A stretch of DNA of 23,715 nucleotides from an uncultured Oscillospiraceae bacterium (GTDB lineage Bacteria; Bacillota_A; Clostridia; Oscillospirales; Oscillospiraceae), in assembly GCA_910584605.1 (NCBI GenBank), contig CAJUAW010000029.1, forward strand, positions 1-23,715. Direction: 5' to 3'. Positions within the stretch are counted from its first letter, which is position 1. Every line of letters begins with the position of its first letter. Both the position numbers and the translations under genes were made by a program. This document shows, piece by piece, positions 1 to 6,690 of the stretch. The notes beneath the pieces were generated by a model that had not been told where the DNA came from, did not search any database, and saw nothing but the letters and a program-made list of their open reading frames with translations.

Positions 1-391
1 CGGTATTTTTTACGGTAAAGGTGGTGGAAAAGCCGTCGTCCAGCAGGCGGTGGGTCACCTGCAGGGAGAAGGGGAAGGGGTAGCGGGCCAGGGTCTCCTC
101 GCTTTCCCGCAGCTCCAGGGTGACAAAATCCTCCCCCTGCTCCACCAGGGAAAACTCCGACCTCCGGGCGAAGCCGTGACGGCCCATCTCATAGGCGGTC
201 CCATTGATGTCTACCCGGCCGTCCTTCAACGACCCCACAATAGGGAAGAGGACCGGGTTCTGCCCCGGCCAGAAGGCGGGGTCCCCCTCCCAGATATACT
301 CCAGGCCGCCGCTGTCCCTCAGGGAGACCAGCTCCCCGCCTTTGGTCTGGGCCGTGGCCCGCAGGCCGCCCTTTTTCAGTTCAAATGTCAT
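1..391 (-). CDS. Aldose 1-epimerase-like (galactose mutarotase fold) protein, 3' end outside window
   Basis: The first 130 residues are visible; the C-terminus lies beyond the window edge. The N-terminus carries the motif block YIWEGDPAFWPGQNPVLFPIVG (residues 32-53), which is typical of the LacX/YeaD-like branch of the aldose 1-epimerase superfamily, followed by the GRHGFAR segment expected near the sugar site. Family members interconvert alpha and beta anomers of hexoses in the cytoplasm, but the substrate of this branch is poorly defined. The start ATG at 391 follows the ribosome binding site AAGGAGA, which overlaps the stop region of the upstream symporter gene; the gap is only 16 bases, so the two genes are probably cotranscribed. 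A catalytic glutamate cannot be checked because the C-terminal half is missing. Confidence 0.8.
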   Translation of the reverse strand, partial: MTFELKKGGLRATAQTKGGELVSLRDSGGLEYIWEGDPAFWPGQNPVLFPIVGSLKDGRVDINGTAYEMGRHGFARRSEFSLVEQGEDFVTLELRESEETLARYPFPFSLQVTHRLLDDGFSTTFTVKNT

Positions 392-407
392 AACCAGTCT
401 CCTTTCA

Positions 408-1739
408 TCAGAATGCGACCTTCAAAAACAGCGCCACGCAGCACAGGATGATGGCGCAGGGGACATAGAAGAACCGTCCCACATTGTACCAGACCGGCCC
501 GGAGGGCTTTTTCGCGCCCCGATTGATCTCCTCCATCAGCTCATCCTGCTTCATGATCCAGAACCAGGACAGAGCGCCCAGGGTGGCCCCGATGGGGATG
601 ATGTAGATGGATACGATGTCCATCCAGGGACCCCATTTGAAGATGGGCTCCATGTTCAGGCCGATGCCCAGGCAGATGACGCACAGCAGGGCCAGCATGG
701 CCTTCCGGTTCAGCTTGGGGAAGCGGTGGAGGAGGGATTCGCCCACCGCCTCGAACATGTTCTGCAGGGAGCTGACCCCGGCGAAGACCATGGCGGTGTA
801 CAGGATGACGGCGAACAGCCGGCCCAGGGGGATGTCCTGCAGAATCCGGGGCAGGGTGACGAAGAGGAGGGAGGGCCCGGCCCCCACGTCCAGCCCGTAG
901 GCGAAGCAGGCGGGGATGATGACCAGGGCGGCCACCAGGGCGGCGATGGTGTCGAAGAGGGCGGTCTGCTTGGCCAGGGAGACCACGTCCTCCTCCGGGC
1001 TGAGATAGGCCCCGTAGACGATCATGCCGCTGCCTGTGATGGACAGGGAGAAGAAGGCCTGTCCCATGGCCCAGATCCACACCATGGGGTTCAGCAGGTC
1101 GGCCCACCGGGGGGTGAACATATACCTGTATCCCTCAATGGCTCCGGGGAGGAAGGCCACCCGGACGGCCAGGATCAGGAAGATGAGGAAGAACAGAGGC
1201 ATCATCACCTTGTTGGTCCGCTCGATGCTCTTGGCTCCCAGCAGCAGGGTGAGCAGGGTGCCCACCACCACGATCACATGGAAGGGGACCACGGAATAGT
1301 CCGCCAGGGAGAAGCCCTCAAACCAGACGGCGGTGTCGGCGGTCATCAGCGAGCCGGTGACCGAGGCGGAAAAAGCCTTCAGCACATAGGCGATGATGAC
1401 GGCGTAGCCGATGGCGATGCACATGGACCCGGCCAGGGGCAGCCAGCCCAGGGTGGCGCCGGCGGTCCCCAGCTCCCGCCTGCGGCTGGTCCAGGCCATC
1501 CGGTAGGAACCCAGGGTGCCGGTGTGGGCCCGGCGGCCCACGGCGTACTCGGCGGACAGGCCCACCGTGCCGAAGAGCAGGATGAAGAACAGGTAGGCCA
1601 GCAGAAAGGCTCCGCCGCCGTTGCTCCCCATTTTGGCGGGGAAGCCCCACACGTTGGCCATCCCCACCGCCGAGCCCACCGCTGAGAGCACAAAGCCCCA
1701 GCCGCTGGAAAAGTTCCGGTGCTGTTTTCTTGTCTCCAT
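408..1739 (-). CDS. Sodium-dependent transporter, neurotransmitter:sodium symporter (SNF) family
   Basis: This is a 443-residue polytopic membrane protein. The first membrane helix holds the family hallmark, a glycine-rich GSAVGMANVWGFP stretch (about residues 22-34), followed by GGGAFLLAY, matching the unwound TM1 and TM2 that bind sodium and substrate in LeuT-type proteins. About eleven to twelve hydrophobic segments follow, and the length is normal for short bacterial members such as MhsT-like proteins. Such proteins import amino acids, often aromatic or branched, with sodium; the substrate here cannot be told from sequence. The start at 1739 follows AAAGGAGA. A promoter lies about 50 bases upstream, and the epimerase-like gene follows directly as a probable two-gene operon. 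Confidence 0.88.
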   Translation of the reverse strand: METRKQHRNFSSGWGFVLSAVGSAVGMANVWGFPAKMGSNGGGAFLLAYLFFILLFGTVGLSAEYAVGRRAHTGTLGSYRMAWTSRRRELGTAGATLGWLPLAGSMCIAIGYAVIIAYVLKAFSASVTGSLMTADTAVWFEGFSLADYSVVPFHVIVVVGTLLTLLLGAKSIERTNKVMMPLFFLIFLILAVRVAFLPGAIEGYRYMFTPRWADLLNPMVWIWAMGQAFFSLSITGSGMIVYGAYLSPEEDVVSLAKQTALFDTIAALVAALVIIPACFAYGLDVGAGPSLLFVTLPRILQDIPLGRLFAVILYTAMVFAGVSSLQNMFEAVGESLLHRFPKLNRKAMLALLCVICLGIGLNMEPIFKWGPWMDIVSIYIIPIGATLGALSWFWIMKQDELMEEINRGAKKPSGPVWYNVGRFFYVPCAIILCCVALFLKVAF

Positions 1740-1789
1740 AAAATCTCCTTTTTCCGCGCGGCATACACCACGCCATTCTACACTCCCCT

Positions 1790-1818
1790 AGTATACTCGA
1801 AACGCCGCAAAAAAGCAA
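1790..1818 (-). promoter_or_regulatory. Sigma-A type promoter for the symporter gene
   Basis: On the minus strand the -35 box TTGCTT (1813-1818) and -10 box TATACT (1790-1795) are separated by 17 bases and lie about 50 bases upstream of the symporter start. The -35 box overlaps the downstream arm and U-run of a minus-strand hairpin (1809-1852). The match is good at -10 and moderate at -35. Confidence 0.55.
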
Positions 1819-1852
1819 CGGAGAAATCCGCGCCGGGGCGGTTTCCCGTTGC
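1809..1852 (-). terminator. Minus-strand intrinsic terminator-like hairpin upstream of the symporter promoter
   Basis: GCAACGG (1815-1821) pairs with CCGTTGC (1846-1852), with further GAAA/TTTC and CCGC/GCGG pairing inside. On the minus strand the hairpin is followed by six Ts (1809-1814). It could stop minus-strand transcripts before they reach the symporter, and it insulates the divergent metK unit. Confidence 0.5.
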
Positions 1853-1888
1853 ATAAGCTGCCGGTTGTAAAAAACAGGGGAAAACCGC

Positions 1889-1917
1889 TTGACAAAGGGC
1901 GCGGGCTGTTTTATAAT
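1889..1917 (+). promoter_or_regulatory. Consensus sigma-A promoter for metK
   Basis: TTGACA (1889-1894), a 17-base spacer and TATAAT (1912-1917) form a perfect consensus promoter. The predicted transcription start, near 1924, lies just ahead of the SAM-I aptamer. Confidence 0.9.
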
Positions 1918-1937
1918 CATCCACGACAACTGAATAG

Positions 1938-2034
1938 CCTTATCAAGAGCGGTGGAGGGAACGGCCCGATGAAGCCCGGCAACCTGCCTATGTGCAAGGT
2001 GCTAAATCCGGCGGTAGTGTATCGAAAGATGAGG
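1938..2034 (+). ncRNA. SAM-I (S-box) riboswitch aptamer upstream of metK
   Basis: The conserved S-box elements appear in order: TTATCAAGAG, GGTGGAGGGA, GATGAAGCCCGGCAACC and AAGGTGCTAAATCC. The closing P1 helix can be drawn between CCTTATC (1938-1944) and GATGAGG (2028-2034). By established knowledge of this class, bound S-adenosylmethionine favours the downstream terminator, so metK is transcribed when SAM is low. The expression platform is the hairpin at 2052-2079. Confidence 0.95.
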
Positions 2035-2051
2035 GTGCATCCAAACTTAAA

Positions 2052-2079
2052 CGCTCCGCCGTCCGGCGGGGCGCTTTTT
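2052..2079 (+). terminator. Riboswitch-controlled intrinsic terminator
   Basis: CGCTCCGCC (2052-2060) pairs with GGCGGGGCG (2065-2073) over a four-base loop and is followed by five Ts. It lies between the SAM-I aptamer and the metK ribosome binding site, as expected for a transcriptional OFF switch. Confidence 0.88.
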
Positions 2080-2111
2080 CACCCCCAAACAACAGAAAGG
2101 AGCACATGATC

Positions 2112-3296
<1,185 letters not shown>

Positions 3297-3303
3297 GATC
3301 TGA

Positions 3304-3350
3304 CAGGCTGTCGAAAAGACCAAAAGGCACTTTTTGACAGCCTGATTTTT
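3304..3350 (+). terminator. Intrinsic terminator after metK
   Basis: A 15-bp stem (3304-3318 with 3330-3344, one G-U pair) is followed by ATTTTTTATC and further Ts. It lies eight bases after the metK stop. Confidence 0.9.
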
Positions 3351-3364
3351 TATCTTTTTTTGTC

Positions 3365-3393
3365 TGGACAATGGCGGGGGAGGGGAGTAAAAT
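3365..3393 (+). promoter_or_regulatory. Sigma-A type promoter for deoC
   Basis: TGGACA (3365-3370), 17 bases and TAAAAT (3388-3393) match five of six consensus bases in each box. It lies between the metK terminator and the deoC start. Confidence 0.7.
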
Positions 3394-3455
3394 AGTACCG
3401 CTTAAGCAACTTGAACAAAAAAAGCCGGTCATCCGGCAGGGAAAGGAATGAAAAT

Positions 3456-4100
3456 ATGGATCAGAATGAAATACTGCGGCGGGTGGACCACACCGTCCTC
3501 GCCCCCACCGCTGTCTGGGAGCAGGTGAAGCAGGCCTGCGATGACGGCAAGCGTCTGGGAGTGGCCAGCGTGTGCATTCCGCCCCGCTACGTCAAAAAGG
3601 CCAACGACTACGTGGGGAACACCCTGAAGATCTGTACCGTCGTGGGCTTTCCCAACGGCTATTCCACCCCCGAGGTGAAGGTCTTCGAGACCGAGGACGC
3701 CATCCGGGACGGGGCGGACGAGATCGACATGGTCATCAACCAGGGCCTGGCCAAGGAGGGCGACTGGGAGGGCCTGCTGGCCGAGATCCGGGCGGTGAAG
3801 GCGTCCTGCCAGGGCCGTATCCTGAAGGTCATCATCGAGGCGTGCAGCTTTACCGAGGAGGAAAAGATCTCCCTGTGCCGGGTGGTGTCCATGTCCGGGG
3901 CGGACTTCATCAAAACCTCCACCGGCTTCGCCTCCGGCGGGGCCGCCGTGGAGGACGTGAAGCTCCTGCGGGAGCACGTCAGCCCCGACGTGCGGGTGAA
4001 GGCCGCCGGCGGCATCCGCACCTTCGAGCAGGCCCAGGCCATGCTGGAGGCCGGAGCGGACCGCATCGGCGCCAGCGCCCTGGTATCGCTGGTTAAATAA
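3456..4100 (+). CDS. deoC: Deoxyribose-phosphate aldolase
   Basis: The 214-residue class I aldolase splits 2-deoxyribose-5-phosphate into glyceraldehyde-3-phosphate and acetaldehyde, a step in salvage of deoxynucleosides. The TIM-barrel active site is complete: D91 in DEIDMVIN, the Schiff-base lysine K153 in FIKTSTGF, and K182 in VKAAGGIR. The start at 3456 follows AAAGGA at a suitable distance; the nearby ATG at 3448 is out of frame, and the in-frame upstream extension has no ribosome binding site. The gene has its own promoter and a strong terminator. No other deo genes (phosphopentomutase, nucleoside phosphorylase) adjoin it. Confidence 0.96.
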   Translation: MDQNEILRRVDHTVLAPTAVWEQVKQACDDGKRLGVASVCIPPRYVKKANDYVGNTLKICTVVGFPNGYSTPEVKVFETEDAIRDGADEIDMVINQGLAKEGDWEGLLAEIRAVKASCQGRILKVIIEACSFTEEEKISLCRVVSMSGADFIKTSTGFASGGAAVEDVKLLREHVSPDVRVKAAGGIRTFEQAQAMLEAGADRIGASALVSLVK

Positions 4101-4114
4101 AGAAGCAAGGACAG

Positions 4115-4155
4115 AAAAAGCTCCTCCATCCAAGCGGGATGGAGGAGCTTTTTTG
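4115..4155. terminator. Bidirectional terminator between deoC and the convergent foldase gene
   Basis: CTCCTCCATCC (4121-4131) pairs with GGATGGAGGAG (4137-4147). It is flanked by AAAAAG on one side and CTTTTTT on the other, so both strands show a GC hairpin followed by a T-run. It lies between the convergent stops of deoC and the foldase gene. Confidence 0.92.
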
Positions 4156-4158
4156 TGG

Positions 4159-5730
4159 TTATGCGCTGACGAAGTTCATGCCCGTGCCCCGGGTGATGGT
4201 CCAGCCCTCCGAGGCGGCGCTGGCCAGGTCCTCATAGTCCTGGTTCTGCAGGGCGGCGGCGGTGTTCTGCTTCCAGATGGGGTCATTGGTGGAGACGTAG
4301 TACATGATGTGCCAGCCGTATTCCGACTTGACCAGCTCCACGTCCCCCTCCTTGCGGGCGGGGTCGATGGCCCAGGAGCGGAAGCTCTCCACATAGCTGG
4401 AGCTGGCGGTGATGTTGGAGATCAGGCCGCCGCTGCTGGCGGAGCCGCTGTCGTCGCTGTTCTCGGTGACCAGGGCGGTGAAGGACTCCTCCGTCGCCTC
4501 CCCGGCCTTCCACTGGGCCAGCAGCTCCTGGGCCTTCTGCTCGGCCTGGTCATACTCCTCCTGAGAGGGCTGGGAGGTGGTGGTGGGCTCCCCGGCCTGC
4601 ACCAGCAGATGGCGCACGTTGTGGGTCTCCTCCTGATCCAGGCTGCGGTCCTCAAAGCGGACCACGTAGTAGTAATAAGTGGTGTCCGTGCCCTCCTCGA
4701 TGAGGGTGACATCGCCCGCCTTCCGCTCGCTGTCGAAGAGCCAGTCGCCGTAGGCGAAGTAGGCCAGGTTGGCGTAGGTAGACCGGCTGCCGTCGGAGGA
4801 GCCGTAGAGGGTGTCGGCGTACTCTTCAGCCAGACTGGCCGGGTCGCTGCCGGAGTTCAGCTTGGCCTGGACCTCCTCGGCCAGCGCCTTCTGACCGGCC
4901 TTCAGCTCCTCCAGCTCGGCGGCCTGCTCCTCATCGGTGCGCTGGATGGCCGCGCCGGTTTCATCGGTGGTGGGCAGGGTGCAGCGGAAGGTGATCTGGG
5001 AGTAGGTGATGGTGTCCAGCTGGTCAGCGTGCTCCTGGTAGTAGGTCTGGAAGTCGGCGTCGGAGTGCTGGATGGCCTCGATCTTGGACACGGCGTAGTC
5101 GCTGGCCAGGTACTCCATGTTGATGAGGGAGACCAGCCGGTCATAGGTCATGTAGGGACCGAAGCTGGCCTGGATATAGGCGTCCCGGCTGGAGTAGCCG
5201 TAGCCGATCCAGGCGGTCTCCAGTTGGGCCATGGCGGAGTTGAGGCCGGCCTGGGTGTCCTCGGTGAGGGTGTAGCCCTCGTCTTTGGCCTGCTGGGCCA
5301 GGGCGGTGTTCCGGGTCAGCTGTTGGACGGCCTGATCCATCAGGTAGTCGTACCAGGTCTGGCCGGTGGCCTCGTCGTAGACCTGCTTCTTCACGGAGGT
5401 GTTGGAGTCGAAGCGGTAATACTGGGCGTTTTCGGAGTACATGCTGTTGTAGTAATACTGCAGGTCGGCGGCGGTGTATTTGGTGCCGTTGACGTCCAGA
5501 GCGGTCATGCTGCGCTGGAGGACGCCGCTGCGCCAGAACATGGCGGCAATGGCGGCCACCACCACCAAAACGGCTACTACAGTATAGACAGTCATGGAGC
5601 GGCGGTCCTTCTGCTCCTCCTGGCGGCGTTTTTCGTCCCGGTCAGCCCTGGTCTGGGCCTTTTTCTCTGCACTCACAGTTGGTTCAGTCCTCTCATTTTC
5701 AGTAGTATAGCGGGAAGGCCCCTTGGGCAT
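4159..5730 (-). CDS. Membrane-anchored parvulin-type peptidyl-prolyl isomerase (PrsA/SurA-like foldase)
   Basis: The 523-residue protein starts with a highly charged cytoplasmic tail (residues 1-45) and one membrane helix (about 46-66) with no cysteine, so it is anchored by the helix rather than by lipid. A SurA_N-like helical region follows (about 75-235). A parvulin domain runs from NVRHLLVQ (371) to EYGWHIMYY (470-478). A second, degenerate parvulin-like copy seems to lie at about 240-360 (FRC near 248, AGDVTLIEE, YYYVVRFEDR). Such proteins help exported proteins fold outside the membrane. The start is uncertain: ATG 5730 lacks a ribosome binding site and lies almost at the predicted transcription start, while GTG at 5676 (residue 19) has AGAGG about 12 bases upstream. 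Confidence 0.85.
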   Translation of the reverse strand: MPKGPSRYTTENERTEPTVSAEKKAQTRADRDEKRRQEEQKDRRSMTVYTVVAVLVVVAAIAAMFWRSGVLQRSMTALDVNGTKYTAADLQYYYNSMYSENAQYYRFDSNTSVKKQVYDEATGQTWYDYLMDQAVQQLTRNTALAQQAKDEGYTLTEDTQAGLNSAMAQLETAWIGYGYSSRDAYIQASFGPYMTYDRLVSLINMEYLASDYAVSKIEAIQHSDADFQTYYQEHADQLDTITYSQITFRCTLPTTDETGAAIQRTDEEQAAELEELKAGQKALAEEVQAKLNSGSDPASLAEEYADTLYGSSDGSRSTYANLAYFAYGDWLFDSERKAGDVTLIEEGTDTTYYYYVVRFEDRSLDQEETHNVRHLLVQAGEPTTTSQPSQEEYDQAEQKAQELLAQWKAGEATEESFTALVTENSDDSGSASSGGLISNITASSSYVESFRSWAIDPARKEGDVELVKSEYGWHIMYYVSTNDPIWKQNTAAALQNQDYEDLASAASEGWTITRGTGMNFVSA

Positions 5731-5739
5731 TTCCGAGAC

Positions 5740-5768
5740 ATTATACTAAAAACCGCCCCTGATTGCAA
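5740..5768 (-). promoter_or_regulatory. Sigma-A type promoter for the foldase gene
   Basis: On the minus strand TTGCAA (5763-5768) and a perfect TATAAT (5740-5745) are 17 bases apart. The -35 box sits in the loop of the bidirectional terminator at 5748-5786. The predicted start of transcription is only a few bases before ATG 5730. Confidence 0.7.
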
Positions 5769-5786
5769 TAGGAGGGGCGGATTTTT
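5748..5786. terminator. Bidirectional terminator upstream of the foldase gene
   Basis: CCGCCCCT (5753-5760) pairs with AGGGGCGG (5773-5780) around a 12-base loop. As (5748-5752) precede it and ATTTTT follows it, so both strands have a hairpin with a T-run. On the minus strand it is a second stop after the putative 6S RNA. Confidence 0.75.
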
Positions 5787-5810
5787 ACACATTGTTTATA
5801 AATAGAAAGG

Positions 5811-5831
5811 ACCGCGGCGAGAGGCCGCGGT
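5811..5831 (-). terminator. Terminator hairpin at the 3' end of the putative 6S RNA
   Basis: ACCGCGGC (5811-5818) pairs perfectly with GCCGCGGT (5824-5831). On the minus strand it is followed by the T-rich CCTTTCTATTTAT. The T-run is interrupted, so termination may be partial and finish at the next hairpin. Confidence 0.65.
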
Positions 5832-5854
5832 CAAATTGCTGGGATCACTATGGC

Positions 5855-6060
5855 TTTTTATACCCCGCTCTGGCCGTGTGGACCCGATTAAAACCTGCAC
5901 GTGATGGCAGGTGGGTCGCCTCCACGACGTTTATCTGCTTCCAACGTCCAGCTGACCTCATAAGGGGGCCGGGAGGCCTGCAAGCCGCGCCGTGAGGTGG
6001 GCGTCCCGTTTCAGAAATGTGGGTTTAAAAGGGCCCATCACGCACCGAGCAGGAATATAA
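5855..6060 (-). ncRNA. ssrS: Putative 6S RNA (RNA polymerase-binding regulatory RNA)
   Basis: This roughly 205-base stretch has no convincing gene and folds on the minus strand as a long rod. The closing stem uses TTATA/TATAA, TCCT/GGGG, GCTC/GAGC, CGTG/CACG and GGGCCC/GGGTCC in nested order from the two ends. Then comes a large open region whose 3' side holds a small hairpin (ACCTGC/GCAGGT), as in Firmicute 6S RNAs. An upper stem follows with CGCC-CAC/GTG-GGCG, ACCTCA/TGAGGT and GACGTT/AACGTC. 6S RNA mimics an open promoter and binds the housekeeping RNA polymerase holoenzyme in stationary phase. The length, central bubble and terminator fit. Exact ends are uncertain: TATATT at 6054-6059 could be a -10 box instead of part of the stem. 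The call rests on structure and remembered motifs, not on a covariance-model search. Confidence 0.7.
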
Positions 6061-6102
6061 GGTACCCAAAAAGGATCAGGAAAGGCTCTCTGGGGGAGGC
6101 GG

Positions 6103-6420
6103 TCAGCCCTCCTCCTCCTCGTCCTGGAAAAAGCGTTCCATGAACAGCTCGTAGACCTCGTCCAGCTCCTCGTCAGAGTCCAGGGTGGACAGCAGCTCCT
6201 CGCCGTCCTCCTGGATGGCCTTCATGATGACCAGGCCGTACTCCTCGTCATCGGCGTCCACGTCCTGGGGTTGGCCGGTGGCCTCGTCCTCCTCCACGGC
6301 GGGGAACATGGCGTAGTAGGTGATCCCCTTGTGCTCCAGGGTGTCCACCAGCTCCAGCTCAAAGTCGTTTCCGTCCTCGTCGGTGACGGTGATAAAGTCG
6401 GGGCCAAAGTTGTCTTCCAT
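6103..6420 (-). CDS. DUF1292 family protein (YrzB-like)
   Basis: This 105-residue, strongly acidic protein opens with the DUF1292 pattern ITVTDEDGNDFELELVDTLEHKG (residues 10-32), followed by YYAMFPA and a second strand region YGLVIMKA. It ends in an Asp/Glu-rich tail. The family is common in Firmicutes, where it often sits near alaS and ruvX, and its function is unknown. The start at 6420 follows AGGAGGG with a rather long 11-base spacing. It has no membrane segment or cysteines. The 6S-like RNA follows it on the same strand, so read-through from this gene into that RNA is possible. Confidence 0.85.
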   Translation of the reverse strand: MEDNFGPDFITVTDEDGNDFELELVDTLEHKGITYYAMFPAVEEDEATGQPQDVDADDEEYGLVIMKAIQEDGEELLSTLDSDEELDEVYELFMERFFQDEEEEG

Positions 6421-6453
6421 AGCAGCTGCGCCCTCCTGTCTGTTTGTGCCTTT

Positions 6454-6482
6454 ATTTTACCCCGGAAGCGGAAAAAATGCAA
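6454..6482 (-). promoter_or_regulatory. Candidate promoter for the DUF1292 gene
   Basis: On the minus strand TTGCAT (6477-6482) and TAAAAT (6454-6459) are separated by 17 bases and lie about 35 bases upstream of the start codon. The -35 box is a weak match. Confidence 0.5.
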
Positions 6483-6543
6483 TAGGGGAGAGCAGGTAAA
6501 TTTTAAGAAACTTTGAAGATTGCGCCCTTCTGCGGATTATGGG

Positions 6544-6571
6544 TGGACAAGAATGAAAAATCTGGTATAAT
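6544..6571 (+). promoter_or_regulatory. Extended -10 promoter for the penicillin-binding protein gene
   Basis: TGGACA (6544-6549) and TATAAT (6566-6571) are 16 bases apart, and TG one base before the -10 box makes an extended -10 element. A leader of about 110 bases follows before the GTG start. It holds two hairpins, GGACGG/CCGTCC near 6620-6640 and a larger one with GCCGG/CCGGC ends at about 6641-6676, just before the ribosome binding site. I do not recognise a known riboswitch there. Confidence 0.75.
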
Positions 6572-6690
6572 ACTTATGCTGGACCTACTGCAGGCCCGGC
6601 CCGGTTAAGCAAACATCCGGACGGAGGCTGTCCGTCCCAAGAAGCCGGAGGGGGAGGGAGCACGCTCCCGGCCGGCTGGAGGTATTTATC

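Noticed and set aside
204..1685. Long plus-strand open frame opposite the symporter gene
   Set aside because: It is a GC-driven antisense frame rich in Gly, His, Asp and Gln with no ribosome binding site or family; the minus strand encodes a clear membrane transporter.
4153..5805. 550-residue plus-strand frame opposite the foldase gene
   Set aside because: Low-complexity Gly/Val/Leu translation typical of antisense to a high-GC gene; it runs through two terminators.
5792..5995. Possible 67-residue plus-strand protein in the 6S region
   Set aside because: No ribosome binding site and no similarity; the region is better explained by a structured minus-strand RNA.
5855..6060. tRNA, tmRNA, SRP RNA or RNase P RNA as alternatives for the structured RNA
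   Set aside because: No cloverleaf or CCA end, no tmRNA reading frame ending, no SRP GNAR tetraloop domain, and none of the RNase P conserved core that I can find.
6578..6690. Riboswitch in the penicillin-binding protein leader (cyclic di-GMP, glycine, T-box)
   Set aside because: The conserved core sequences of these classes are not present; only generic hairpins are seen.
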